Shown here: positions 31,760 to 41,604 of the stretch, one piece after another
How positions within the stretch are numbered: position 1 is the first letter of the stretch
How the letters are laid out: each line of letters opens with the position of its first letter
NCBI GenBank assembly: GCA_963724645.1
Contig: CAVRVJ010000003.1
Coordinates: 1,054,001-1,118,000 of the forward strand
Reading direction: 5' to 3'
Origin: CAVXSP01 sp963724645
GTDB taxonomy: Bacteria > Acidobacteriota > Vicinamibacteria > Vicinamibacterales > SCN-69-37
DNA length: 64,000 nt
The notes under the pieces: model-generated
Database searches by the model: none
Told to the model about the DNA's origin: nothing
What the model saw: the letters and a program-made list of their open reading frames with translations, nothing else
Made by a program: the position numbers and the translations under genes

Positions 31760-33067
31760 ATGCCGTTCAACGTACTCTTACCAGAAATGGTAGAGAGACT
31801 CCCGGCGTTCTCTTCCCTTTCCAGGCGAGCCCTGATCATCCTTACGCTCATCAATCTGTTCAACTACATCGATCGGTTCGTCGTGCCGCCCCTGTTCGAG
31901 AGCTTGCGACGCGATCCGGCGATGGGGCACCCGAGCGACGCGCGGCTGGGGTCGCTGATGACGGCCTTTCTGCTGCTTTATACGTTCGCCTCCCCCATCT
32001 TCGGCACGCTCGGCGACCGCATGCCCCGTCTCCGTCTGATCGCGTTCGGCGTGGCGCTCTGGAGTATCGCAACGGCGACCGGCGGCCTGGTGTGGTCGTT
32101 TGCGATGCTGTTCATCGCCCGCGCGGCGGTCGGCATCGGGGAAGCGGCATACGGATCGATCTCGCCGACGGTTCTGGCGGACTATTTTCCTGTCGAGCGG
32201 CTTGGCCGGATCATGGCGATCTTCTACTGCGCCATTCCAGTCGGCTCCGCGCTCGGCTACGTGCTGGGCGGAATCCTCGACACGCATTTCGGTTGGCGAG
32301 CGGCTTTTCTCGTGGCGGGAGTGCCGGGCATCGCGTTGTCGGCGGCGGCGCTGACCGTTCGCGATCCCCCGCGGGGCGGCGCCGGTGCGCCTCGACCCGG
32401 ACGCAGCGCGACTCGGGAATCCAACCTGGCCTTCGCGATCCGCACCTACGGCGTGCTCGCCCGAAACAGGCAGTACGTCCTCACGTGCGCCGGTTACGCT
32501 GCCTATTCTTTCGCCTTGGGGGGAATGGCCGCGTGGTTCCCGTCGTTCCTCGAGCGTGTTCGCGGTGTTCCTCACGACCAGGCCGCGTGGTTGCCAGGCG
32601 TGATTCTGGTGCTCACCGGGTTTGTCGGCACGTTCGCTGGAGGGTGGGTCGGCGATCGCTTCCTGCCGCGCCATCCGAATGCCTATCTCTGGGTGTCCGC
32701 CTTCGCCACGCTGGCCGCGGTTCCCTTCGTGCTGCTGTCGTTCGCCGTAGACGCGCCCTCGATCTTCTGGCCGGCCATCGCGGTTTCCGAGTTGCTGCTG
32801 TTCGCGTCAACAGGGCCCATCAACGCCACGTTCATCAACATCGTCTCGCCTGCCATCCGCGCGACGGCCATGGCCGTCCAGATTTTCTTCATCCACCTGC
32901 TCGGTGACGTGCCCTCGCCTGTTCTCATTGGCGCGCTGTCCGATGCGTCCTCCCTTGCCCGCGCGGTGCTCATCGTCCCCGTCGCCGTGCTGCTGTGCGG
33001 ATTCCTGTGGACACGCGCGGCCAGACAGGGGCCCCCGCTGCCGCGGCACGCTGCGGATAGAATCTAG
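31760..33067 (+). CDS. MFS transporter (spinster-like)
   Basis: 435 residues with about 12 hydrophobic spans. The first helix carries NLFNYIDRFVVPPLFE, and the loop between helices 2 and 3 has FGTLGDRMPRLRLI, the MFS signature form G-x-x-x-D-R. It has the general look of spinster-family or sugar/lipid-linked efflux or uptake carriers; the substrate is unknown. An ATG nine codons in is an alternative start. It ends four bases before the aldo/keto reductase gene, so the two are probably cotranscribed. Confidence 0.85.
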   Translation: MPFNVLLPEMVERLPAFSSLSRRALIILTLINLFNYIDRFVVPPLFESLRRDPAMGHPSDARLGSLMTAFLLLYTFASPIFGTLGDRMPRLRLIAFGVALWSIATATGGLVWSFAMLFIARAAVGIGEAAYGSISPTVLADYFPVERLGRIMAIFYCAIPVGSALGYVLGGILDTHFGWRAAFLVAGVPGIALSAAALTVRDPPRGGAGAPRPGRSATRESNLAFAIRTYGVLARNRQYVLTCAGYAAYSFALGGMAAWFPSFLERVRGVPHDQAAWLPGVILVLTGFVGTFAGGWVGDRFLPRHPNAYLWVSAFATLAAVPFVLLSFAVDAPSIFWPAIAVSELLLFASTGPINATFINIVSPAIRATAMAVQIFFIHLLGDVPSPVLIGALSDASSLARAVLIVPVAVLLCGFLWTRAARQGPPLPRHAADRI

Positions 33068-33070
33068 ACC

Positions 33071-34036
33071 ATGCGCACGCGAGCGTTCGGCCGGCTGGGC
33101 TGGCCGGTGTCGGAAGTCGGGTACGGTCTGTGGGGAATGGGAGGCTGGACGGGGTCGAACGATGACGACTCGATCGCGGCGCTGGAGCGCTCGATCGCTC
33201 TCGGGTGCACGTTCTTCGACACGGCCCTGGCCTACGGAAACGGCAAGAGCGAGCAGCTCCTGGGTCGCGTGCTCGCAAAACACCGCGACCGGCCGCTCAC
33301 CGTCGGCACCAAGATTCCACCGAAGAATCTTCAATGGCCCGCGCGCGCGAGCTATCGGCTCGAGGACGTCTATCCCGCCGATCATATCCGCCGATCGACG
33401 GAAACGAGCTTGAGCAATCTTGGCCTGTCGTCGGTCGACCTGCAGCAGTTTCACGTCTGGACCGACACCTGGGCGAACGACGATCGCTGGCAACGCGCCG
33501 TCGACGATCTCAGGCGGGAGGGCCTCGTGCGCGGCATCGGCATCAGCCTCAATCGCTGGGAGCCGGCGAACGGCATCAAGGCGCTCCGCACGGGCGTCAT
33601 CGACAGCGTGCAGGTGGTTTACAACCTGTTCGACCAGAACCCGGAGGACGAACTCTTTCCGGTCTGTCGCGAGCTTGGCATCGCGGTGATCGCGCGCGTG
33701 CCGTTTGACGAAGGTAGCCTGACCGGGACAATGACGCGCGCCATGACGTGGCCGGAAGGCGATTGGCGAAACCTGTATTTCACGCCCGACAAGCTGTCCG
33801 AGATCCTGGATCACGTCGACGAGCTCCAACACGATGTGCCGGCCGGCATGACGCTGCCGGACCTCGCGCTGAGATTCATCCTGGCGAATCCGACCGTCTC
33901 GACGATCATTCCAGGCATGCGGCGTGCGAGGCACGTCGATCAGAATCTGGGGGTTTCGGACGGCCGCGCCCTGCCAGCGGAGCTCCTCCAACGGCTGAAG
34001 CGCCACCGCTGGATCCGGACCTACGACATTCCGTGA
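33071..34036 (+). CDS. Aldo/keto reductase
   Basis: 321 residues. The catalytic tetrad is D50 and Y55 (FDTALAYGNGKSE), K81 (VGTKI) and H128 (LQQFHVW), on a TIM barrel whose C-terminus (TIIPGMRRARHVDQNLG) is the usual NADP-binding region. It reduces carbonyls with NAD(P)H; the substrate is unknown. It lies directly after the MFS gene. Confidence 0.93.
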   Translation: MRTRAFGRLGWPVSEVGYGLWGMGGWTGSNDDDSIAALERSIALGCTFFDTALAYGNGKSEQLLGRVLAKHRDRPLTVGTKIPPKNLQWPARASYRLEDVYPADHIRRSTETSLSNLGLSSVDLQQFHVWTDTWANDDRWQRAVDDLRREGLVRGIGISLNRWEPANGIKALRTGVIDSVQVVYNLFDQNPEDELFPVCRELGIAVIARVPFDEGSLTGTMTRAMTWPEGDWRNLYFTPDKLSEILDHVDELQHDVPAGMTLPDLALRFILANPTVSTIIPGMRRARHVDQNLGVSDGRALPAELLQRLKRHRWIRTYDIP

Positions 34037-34111
34037 GGCTCAGCGCACATTTGGCCCGATCGGGTTCGTGCTTTATACTTGAGGTTTGCCGGGAAGGCTG
34101 AGGAGCACGCT

Positions 34112-34402
34112 GTGAAGCCTGGAATTCATCCGAAGTACCACGAGGTCGAAGTCCGCTGCGCGTGCGGAAACACGTTCAAGACGCGCTCGACGAAGCCCGA
34201 TCTGCACCTCGAAATCTGCAACAACTGCCATCCGTTCTTCACCGGGCGCCAGAAGCTCATCGACACGGAAGGCCGTGTGGAGCGTTTCACCAAGCGTTTC
34301 GGCGTTCAGACCATCGAAGGCCGCAAGAAGCAAGTGACGGCGAACAAGGCGGCCAAGGCCGGCAAGAGCGGCAAAGCCAAGAAGGCCAGCGCGAACGCGT
34401 AA
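34112..34402 (+). CDS. rpmE: 50S ribosomal protein L31 (zinc-binding C+ form)
   Basis: 96 residues from a GTG at 34112, chosen because AGGAG (34101-34105) lies seven bases before it; the upstream ATG frame adds an unrelated N-terminus. KPGIHPKYHEVEVRCACGN and EICNNCHPFFTG carry the Cys set of the zinc-containing form. A basic Lys/Ala-rich tail of about 22 residues, after EGRKKQ, is longer than usual. It binds the central protuberance of the large subunit. Confidence 0.95.
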   Translation: MKPGIHPKYHEVEVRCACGNTFKTRSTKPDLHLEICNNCHPFFTGRQKLIDTEGRVERFTKRFGVQTIEGRKKQVTANKAAKAGKSGKAKKASANA

Positions 34403-34444
34403 GGCGGGCACCGAGTCACGCGAGGCCGACTGCCCGGGCCGTTT

Positions 34445-35797
34445 TCAGAGCAGCAGCCTGTCCCTTCCTTCGGCGTTTCTCATCTTTCGATCGATCCGGC
34501 CGAGGCGGCGATCCGCGCCGGCCAGCCACCGCCCGCTGGCGTCGACGCGCAGCGCTTCGGCGTAGCGCCGCGCGGTGTCCAGGTCGCGGGCACGATGCTC
34601 GTGATGGATCGCAAGCGCTTCCGCTGCTCGCCGTTCGAGCACCGCGAAGCCAGGGGACTTCATCCCGTCACGAGTGCTGGCATGCCACCCGGTCGTGTTC
34701 CTGGACGACAGCGCCAGGACGTTCTGCCAGGCTGCGGCCGATTCCTGGTAGCGCGACTGCCGCCTGAACAGCACCGCCAATCCCGCGAGGGCGGGCGCAG
34801 CGATTTCGCGATCGTCGCACTCGGCGGCAAGGCCATAGGCCTGCTCCGCACGGCTCGCATCTCCGGCGCTTTCATACGCTCGAGCCAATCCAAGCTGTTC
34901 CCGTGCCGACTCGCAGGACTGAGGACCGTCCGCCGCCATCTCCAGCGCGCGGACCATCAGCGCCGCTGTGGAGATCACGTCGTGGCGATTGTGCTGGAGG
35001 ACTCCTCCGATAACGGACGGATCCCCGGTCCGAAGAAACTGAAAGTACCGCGACGGAATCTCGAGACCTGGCACATCGTTCAGACGGTGAAAGCGAAGCA
35101 CTGAGCGCTCGAGCGCCGAGAGGGTGCATCCGTCGGTCGTGCCGCCCCACAACCGCCGCGCGGCAGGCAGCATGTCGAAGTGCGGCAGGGCCTCAGTGGG
35201 ATTCTCCCGCCGGTGATACGCCCAACGCGTCTCCATGACCGGCACATCGAACGTGCGGCCGTTGTAGGTCACCAGCAGCGACGCGGTATCGAGCGTGCGC
35301 GCCAATCCGTCGAGCAGCGCATGCTCGCCGCCCGGCCCGTTGAGGAAGAACTGACGCACCCTGAACGCGCCATCTTCGAACCATCCGCACCCAGCCACGA
35401 GTGGCAGCGTCCCCGCCCCGCCGCTCAACCCGGTGGTCTCGATGTCAAACACGACCACGTTCGACGCCCAGTCGGCGACCGAGGCGAGCCGCGCGTCGAA
35501 GAGGGCAATCGGCGCAGCCGGATCGATCGCGTAGGACTCGACACGCCGGTGTCCATGCGACTCCTCCCGCTGCCACACTCGATCGATGACAATGCAGGCG
35601 CTGGGGCCTGCCTCATGCCGGACGCCCCCAAGCGCCGCCGCTGAGCGATCAAGGTCAGAGGCCGGCACCGCCAAATCGGCGACGTACGTGAGCTCGCGAG
35701 CGCCACCGCCCCGGTCGAGCCCGCCGACGCCGCCGGCCATCCGACCGGCGACGGGCTGCCGGACGATCGCGCGCAATCTTGACGCCAGGTCCCGCAT
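34445..35797 (-). CDS. RNase-H-like exonuclease, MrfB/YprB-like
   Basis: 450 residues. An N-terminal linker is followed by a DEDD-type 3'-5' exonuclease domain: the first acidic motif is FDIETTGLSGGAG, the next TYNGRTFDVPVMETRW, and a later HDVISTA-type segment. The C-terminal third is helical and TPR-like (AYESAGDASRAEQAYGLAAE). In Bacillus the MrfB exonuclease works with the MrfA helicase in repair of mitomycin damage, and here the helicase gene is 52 bases upstream on the same strand. The assignment is by family and neighbourhood, not by direct comparison. Confidence 0.78.
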   Translation of the reverse strand: MRDLASRLRAIVRQPVAGRMAGGVGGLDRGGGARELTYVADLAVPASDLDRSAAALGGVRHEAGPSACIVIDRVWQREESHGHRRVESYAIDPAAPIALFDARLASVADWASNVVVFDIETTGLSGGAGTLPLVAGCGWFEDGAFRVRQFFLNGPGGEHALLDGLARTLDTASLLVTYNGRTFDVPVMETRWAYHRRENPTEALPHFDMLPAARRLWGGTTDGCTLSALERSVLRFHRLNDVPGLEIPSRYFQFLRTGDPSVIGGVLQHNRHDVISTAALMVRALEMAADGPQSCESAREQLGLARAYESAGDASRAEQAYGLAAECDDREIAAPALAGLAVLFRRQSRYQESAAAWQNVLALSSRNTTGWHASTRDGMKSPGFAVLERRAAEALAIHHEHRARDLDTARRYAEALRVDASGRWLAGADRRLGRIDRKMRNAEGRDRLLL

Positions 35798-35849
35798 TAG
35801 ATGGCCAGGCTCCGCAGTGGCGGCTCAGTCGTTCCCACTGGTCCGCGCA

Positions 35850-38419
35850 TTACACCGCGTCGGCCTGAAGGCCGCCTCCATCCGTCCCCCGCGTGGAACG
35901 AGGCTGGGGCAGGTCTTCACGTCCCGCCGCGCGTGCTGTTGTCAGCCCCGCGAGCAACTGCGAGGCGACGGTCTTGGCGAGCGGACCCGTCGCGCCCTCG
36001 GGACCGACGCATGACGGGCACCCGGACTGACAGGGACAGCCGTCGATGAGCTCGCGCGTCCGCGCGAGAAGCGCGCTGTGCATTCCGAACAAGGGCTCGC
36101 TGAAGCCAATTCCGCCGGGATAATTGTCGTAAAGGAAGATCGTCGGCTCGGCCACACCGCCGGGGCCGGCGTCACCCTTCGTGCGGCCGCCTATGCGGGC
36201 CGCGCCCTCGAGCGCGACACCGTCAATCGACAAACCCAGATCGTGCGCGTCGCACATCAAGAGAAGCGGCGCGACGTTGCGCATGGCATAAGCGAGCCCG
36301 ACCACGCCATCGCGGCGATCCGCCGTCGAATGCGGAAGACTTGCCATGACATCCGCGGGAATCGTCAGCCAGTACCGAAGTCGTGTGCATCTGCTGCTCA
36401 GGTAAGTCCAATTCGCCGGATCCGACATTCTCGTTCGTGTAGAACTTGATCTTCTTGAATCCGACGACGCGGGATACGACGTGGACTTCGCCATGTGAGC
36501 AGGCGCTTGGGGCTAGGCCCTTGGCACTACTGAGATCATCGTGCGCGGCCTCGTGCTGCTCTAGTGCCAAGTGCCCAGTGCCGAGCGCCTGAAACGTTTC
36601 CAGGATCGTGACCTTCGTATACGTGATCGCGGTCGTGTAGTAATCGCAGTCGACCTGTCGCACGAAGGCCTTGCGCCCGTCGAAGTCGAATCGCTCGACT
36701 TGGAAGAGCTGGCCCTCGATCAGATAAATGGCTTTCTCGTGAAGCGTGGCCGGCCCTGCCGTGAAATCGGTCTCTCCGATGACCCGCTCCCTGGTCTGTC
36801 ATGTCGATGACGACGAAGTTGTCGGACGTCACCGACCGCAGGCTGACGGCGTCGGCAGGATAGGACTCCTGCGTCCACTGCCACCGCCCGTCGGTGAACT
36901 GGACGAAACCCTCCTCGCTCAACACCGACAGAACCTCCTGCACGTTGATCGATCCAAACGTCTCGTCGGACCGGAACGGCAGCTCGAAGGCGGCACATTT
37001 CACGTGATCCAGGAGGATGTGGAGGTTGTCCGGATTGACGAGCGCGTGCTCTGGTGAGGCCCCGAAGAAATACTCCGGGTGTCGCGCGACGAATTGATCG
37101 ATGGGCGCGCTCGAGGCGACGAGCACCGCGGCCGACCGGCCGCTTCGCCGGCCGGCACGCCCCGCGCGCTGCCAGGTCGAGGCAATCGTTCCCGGATATC
37201 CAGCCATGATCGCCACATCGAGGGCGCCAATGTCGAGACCCAGCTCGAGGGCGTTCGTCGACACGACGCAGCGAACTTCCCCGCTGCGAAGGCCGCGCTC
37301 GATCTCGCGCCGGCGGGCAGGCAAGTAGCCGCCACGATACCCGCGGATGACATCGGCGGCGCCGGGCGGCCCGGCAAACGCGTCCTTCAAGTAGGTCGTG
37401 AGGATCTCGGTCGACAGCCGGCTTTGCGCAAAGACGATCGACTGCAGGCCGCGCTTCAAAAACTCGATCGCGACCCGCCGCGTCTCCGCCAGGTACGACC
37501 GCCGGATACCCAGCTGCGGGCTCACGACCGGCGGGTTGACGAACAGAAAATACTTTTCCCCCCGCGGCGCGCCGCTCTTTTCGACGAGCTCGAACGGGGC
37601 GCCGACGAGCCGCTCGGCCAGCTCGCGCGGGTTCGCGATGGTCGCCGACGAGCAGATGAAAGTCGGCCGCGAGCCGTAGTGCTCGCACACGCGAAGCAAG
37701 CGGCGCACGATGTTCGCGAGATGGCTGCCGAACACGCCTCGATACGTGTGCAACTCGTCGATGACGACGAACCGCAGGTTCTCGAACAGCTTCGCCCATC
37801 GCGGATGATGCGGCAGGATTCCCGAATGCACCATGTCCGGGTTGCTGAGCACGATGTGCGCACGGCCGCGAATCGATCGACGGGCATCAGCCGGCGTGTC
37901 GCCGTCATACGTAAAAACACCAACCTCGGCTCCAGGCTCCCCTCGTTCCGGGGCTCCGGAGTTCTGGGGTTCTGGCGTCCCGAGCAGATCTGCGAGCGCC
38001 TGCAGTTCGGCGAGCTGATCCTGGGCGAGGGCTTTGGTTGGAAACAAGTACAGCGCGCGTGTGGACGGATCCTTCAGAATCGCATCGAGCACCGGCGCGT
38101 TGTAGCAGAGCGTCTTGCCGGACGCCGTCGGCGTGACCGTCACGACATGCCGCGACGCAAGCGCATGCGCGATTGCCTCAGCCTGATGCGTATAGAGCCG
38201 GGCCACTCCCCGTGCGCCGAGCGCCGCCAGCAGCCGCGGGGCCATTGCCTCCGGAAACGGGGCGTATTCGGCCTCCGCGGACTCGAGGCGGCGAACGGAG
38301 GTGACGTGTGGATCGGGGTCGTTCGCACGCGCGGCGGCCGCGTGCGCGCTCAGCATCCGTGAGAGCGCCGCCTGGAGCGATTGCTCCTTGTCGCTGGTCA
38401 CCGCGGGCAGGACGGGCAT
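35850..38419 (-). CDS. DEAD/DEAH-box helicase with DUF1998, MrfA/YprA-like (two frameshifts, 90-bp insertion)
   Basis: The product is about 855 residues. The RecA-like domain 1 has TASGKT (motif I) and VIDELHTYRG (DEAH-type). Domain 2 follows with NALELGLDIGALD and QRAGRAGRR. The C-terminal DUF1998 domain contains DNYPGGIGFSEPLF and the cysteine set CPCQSGCPSC. Frames join near 36797 and 36375. Between them lies a 90-base palindrome (36501-36590) that keeps the frame and adds 30 residues absent from the expected sequence. The protein would unwind DNA during excision repair with the exonuclease encoded after it. Confidence 0.85.
36501..36590. repeat. 90-bp palindromic element inserted in frame in the helicase gene
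   Basis: Arms 36501-36530 and 36561-36590, each 30 bases, are largely complementary (AGGCGCTTGGGGC... against AGGCGCTCGGCACTGGGC...). The 30-base loop holds GATCATCGTGCG. The length is a multiple of three, so the host frame continues through it. It is related in words (AGTGCC, GGCACT) to the intergenic element at 15044-15131. Confidence 0.8.
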
Positions 38420-38533
38420 TGAGGGGCATCGTACCGCCGACAGCGAAGGCGATCAATAGGCGAAACAATAGAAACGTGCCGTCGCAATTGGCCGGTGAAT
38501 CTACGAGGCGTTCGACAGGACTGGTGGAGCTGA

Positions 38534-39049
38534 ATGGAGGAACTGCGGATCCGCGACGCAACTACCGCTGACTCGGGGGTGCTCCTGGCCATTTACAGGC
38601 CCTTCGTGACCGACACGGCAGTGTCGTTCGAACTCGTGCCGCCGTCGGTCGAGGAGTTCTCGCAGCGCATTCTCGCCGCGCAGTCGAAGTGGGCTTGGCT
38701 GGTTGCCGAGCAGGCCGGACAGGTTGCCGGCTATGCGTACGCCTCTTCGTTTCGTGAGCGGGCAGCGTACCAGTGGTCGATCGAGATGTCGGCGTACCTG
38801 GCCCCGTCGTTTCGTGGGCGGGGTGTTGGCCGGGCCCTGTACGAGCGACTGATTACCATCATGGTCACCAAGGGGTACTGCACGGCGTACGCTGGCATCA
38901 CGCTACCGAACGAAGCCAGCGTCAGGTTCCACCGGGCGCTCGGATTCACCGCGGTCGGCGTGTTTCGGAGGGCGGGGCGGAAGTTCGGTGCCTGGCACGA
39001 CGTGTCGTGGTGGCAACGACCGCTACGGGACGAGCCGCCGGAGGAATGA
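38534..39049 (+). CDS. GNAT acetyltransferase (phosphinothricin-acetyltransferase-like)
   Basis: 171 residues. Start LRIRDATTADSGVLLAIYRP; acetyl-CoA binding in FRGRGVGRALYERL; C-terminal NEASVRFHRALGFTAVGVF. The order and length match the Pat/YncA-type N-acetyltransferase group, which often modifies amino-acid analogues or antibiotics such as phosphinothricin. The true substrate is unknown. It is a single gene between two minus-strand genes. Confidence 0.88.
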   Translation: MEELRIRDATTADSGVLLAIYRPFVTDTAVSFELVPPSVEEFSQRILAAQSKWAWLVAEQAGQVAGYAYASSFRERAAYQWSIEMSAYLAPSFRGRGVGRALYERLITIMVTKGYCTAYAGITLPNEASVRFHRALGFTAVGVFRRAGRKFGAWHDVSWWQRPLRDEPPEE

Positions 39050-39086
39050 GCGAGCTGGTTCGCAGGGTGCCCCCGGGCTCGGCGAG

Positions 39087-39731
39087 TCAGCGCTCGGCGG
39101 CCTGCATCGACGCCCTGATGCGTTCGGCTTGCAGCAGATGCCGGCGCTCGTGCGCCGATAGAAGCAGCAGACCTGCACCGACGCGGAACCGAATCACCGA
39201 TACAAAAGGATTCTTGAACCGGATGTGATTGACGTCGTATTCGCTCGCCTTCCACACGAACTCGCGCAGGCGCTCGTTGCTGGTCAGAAATCGATCGACG
39301 ACGGACGGCTCAATCTCTGCTGCGGGTGCGATCTTCTTCGGCGCGCGCGCTCGCTTCGTGGTCGGGGACGGCTCGATGTAGGTTCGGATGAACCATCCGC
39401 CGAACCAGCCAGGCACGATGTTGCGCGCGCGGGAGTGCCGATGTGCGTCAAGCGCCTCCGACATTGGCGGCAGATAGACTTCATTCCCGGTGGCCAGATG
39501 TTCGAGACACTGGCCGATGCCCCACTCACCGGGTGCACGCTTCCAGTTCAACTGCTGGCGTGTGAGCCCCTTTGCGACCGCCGCCGCTCGAGCGTCGGCG
39601 TCGTCGAATTCCTCCAGGAGTTGAAGACACCAAGGAGGAAGATCCACCGGCTGATTCATAACTCGTAGCATAAGGCTGTAGTCTGGTCTGCCGTTCGCCT
39701 CGACGGACTTCGCACCGGCTGATGCGGCCAA
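39087..39731 (-). CDS. DinB-like protein
   Basis: 214 residues from the upstream start, or 189 from MNQPVDLPPW, which is the more natural N-terminus. The metal-site His positions are in QCLEHLATGNEVY and HERRHLLQAERI. The sequence includes WKRAPGEWGIGQC, typical of DinB_2 proteins. The function is unknown. Confidence 0.8.
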   Translation of the reverse strand: MAASAGAKSVEANGRPDYSLMLRVMNQPVDLPPWCLQLLEEFDDADARAAAVAKGLTRQQLNWKRAPGEWGIGQCLEHLATGNEVYLPPMSEALDAHRHSRARNIVPGWFGGWFIRTYIEPSPTTKRARAPKKIAPAAEIEPSVVDRFLTSNERLREFVWKASEYDVNHIRFKNPFVSVIRFRVGAGLLLLSAHERRHLLQAERIRASMQAAER

Positions 39732-39817
39732 TTGGGCCTTGTCGCCAGCACTTCACTGACAGGCCACACCGCTGGCACACCCGCAGCGATACAGAGTGTC
39801 TGCTACCATTTGCCGCG

Positions 39818-41335
39818 ATGACTCGCCTGACGTGGCTCTTGTGGGCCTCGCTCCTCCCCGCAGCCCTTCTCGCTCAGGACAATGTCGCCGCCCGCGCGGC
39901 GCGCCAGTGGCGCCAGCAGCATGAACGCGCCATCCTCAGCGAGTTCGTCGAACTACTGAAGATCCCGAACGTCACACGCGACCGCGAGAACATCCAGCGC
40001 AACGCCGAGTTCATTGCAAGGATGATGCAGGCTCGCGGTATTGCCTCGCGTCTCGTCTCGGTCGAGGGGGCCAATCCGGTGGTCTTCGGCGAGATCCGGA
40101 CTCCTGGCGCCAGCCGCACCGTCGTTTTCTACGCCCACTACGATGGCCAGCCGCTGGACGCCGCGGAATGGGCGACGCCGCCGTACGAGCCGACATTGCG
40201 GACCCAGACGATCGAGAATGGTGGACGCGTCGTGCCGCTTGCCGCGACCGGCCCACCGATCGATCCCGAGGCTCGTCTGTACGCGCGGTCGGCCGGCGAC
40301 GACAAGGCTCCCATCATCGCGATGATGACGGCGCTCGACGCCATTCGATCTTCAGGCCTGGCGCTGAAGTCGAACATCAAGTTCGCGTTCGAAGGCGAAG
40401 AGGAAGCCGGCTCCGCGAACCTGACCCGGATCCTCACCGCGAACAAGACGCTCTTCGCCGGCGACCTGTGGTTGATGTGCGATGGTCCCGTGCACCAGAC
40501 GCGGCGCCAGCTGATTTATTTCGGCGCCCGCGACGTCGTGCCGCTGGATCTGACGCTGTACGGTCCGAAGAGCGAATTGCACAGCGGCCACTACGGCAAC
40601 TGGGCGCCCAACCCGGCCATGCTGCTCGCGCGGCTGCTGGCGTCGATGAAGGATGATCGCGGCCGCGTGCTCGTCGACCACTTCTACGACGGCGTCGAGC
40701 CGCTGAGCGACACGGAGAAACGCGCGATTGCCCAGGCGCCGGCCATGGACGCGCAGTTGATGAAGGAGTTCTGGCTGGGGGCCACGGAGGGGGCGCCGGA
40801 GACGCTTCTCGACCTCATTACCCGCCCGTCCTTGAACATCCGGGGCCTGGCGAGCGGCCACGTCGGCGCCCAAGCCTCGAATGTCGTCCCGTCATCGGCG
40901 ACTGCGTCGATCGACATCCGGCTGGTGAAGGGCATGAATCCCCGCCAGACGCTCGACCGGGTAATCGATCACGTCAAGAAGCAGGGCTACTTCGTGGTCG
41001 ATCACGAACCCGGCGCCGCAGAGCGGCAGGCACATCCGCTCGTCGCGTGGATCAAGGAAGGACGTGTCGGGCTGGGCGCCGTGCGAACGCCGATGGACTT
41101 GCCGATCTCACAGGAGGTCATCCGCGTCGTCGACAGCGTCAGAGGCCCGGTCATCAAGCTGCCAACCATGGGTGGCAGCCTGCCCCTGGCCGAGGTCGAA
41201 CAACCGCTGAACACACGGACGATCGTGATTCCCATCGCGAACCACGACGACAACCAGCACAGCTTCAACGAGAACCTGCGGATTCAGAACCTGTGGGACG
41301 GGATCGAGTTGATGGCGGCGCTGCTGTTGATGTAA
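39818..41335 (+). CDS. M20-family metallopeptidase
   Basis: 505 residues from the ATG at 39818, with a signal peptide (LTWLLWASLLPAALLAQ). The zinc ligands sit in FYAHYDGQPLD (His), SAGDDKAPI (Asp), FEGEEEAGS (Glu pair) and, near the C-terminus, IANHDDNQHSFNENL (His). The dimerisation domain is inserted mid-sequence. The exported form suggests a periplasmic peptidase or amidohydrolase acting on dipeptides or acylated amino acids. Confidence 0.9.
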   Translation: MTRLTWLLWASLLPAALLAQDNVAARAARQWRQQHERAILSEFVELLKIPNVTRDRENIQRNAEFIARMMQARGIASRLVSVEGANPVVFGEIRTPGASRTVVFYAHYDGQPLDAAEWATPPYEPTLRTQTIENGGRVVPLAATGPPIDPEARLYARSAGDDKAPIIAMMTALDAIRSSGLALKSNIKFAFEGEEEAGSANLTRILTANKTLFAGDLWLMCDGPVHQTRRQLIYFGARDVVPLDLTLYGPKSELHSGHYGNWAPNPAMLLARLLASMKDDRGRVLVDHFYDGVEPLSDTEKRAIAQAPAMDAQLMKEFWLGATEGAPETLLDLITRPSLNIRGLASGHVGAQASNVVPSSATASIDIRLVKGMNPRQTLDRVIDHVKKQGYFVVDHEPGAAERQAHPLVAWIKEGRVGLGAVRTPMDLPISQEVIRVVDSVRGPVIKLPTMGGSLPLAEVEQPLNTRTIVIPIANHDDNQHSFNENLRIQNLWDGIELMAALLLM

Positions 41336-41376
41336 ACCCCGCTCGGGATCAACCTTGGAGACATTGAGTGAATGAA

Positions 41377-41538
41377 GACCGCCGGCTGGCCTGGACAGCC
41401 CGGCGTTACGCCGGGCTGTGACGGAGAAACCGATCGTCAGAAACGAACACGCCATATGCGATTCCCGGCGTGCTCGTTTCTGACGATCGGTTTCCCCGTC
41501 AAGCCGCCGGAGGCGGCCCAGGCCAGCCGACCGCCTCC
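41377..41538. repeat. Long near-perfect palindrome (about 160 bp) before the CoA-ligase operon
   Basis: Core arms 41420-41453 and 41467-41500 (34 bases each) match with only a few mismatches. The arm sequences start GACGGAGAAACCGATCGTCA and end in the complement, with a 13-base loop. Outer arms (GACCGCCGGCTGGCCTGG and CCAGGCCAGCCGACC) extend the pairing over about 160 bases. It would form a very stable cruciform or hairpin. It lies in the 269-base gap before the ligase gene. Confidence 0.85.
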
Positions 41539-41604
41539 ATGTCCTTCACCTCTCCAAGGTGGCGCGAGCGGCGTGCCGTTGGGTTGTGGCACACTTTACC
41601 GGAT

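Noticed and set aside
41420..41500. Transcription terminator
   Set aside because: The palindrome is far longer than a terminator and lacks a T-run; it is better explained as a repeat element.
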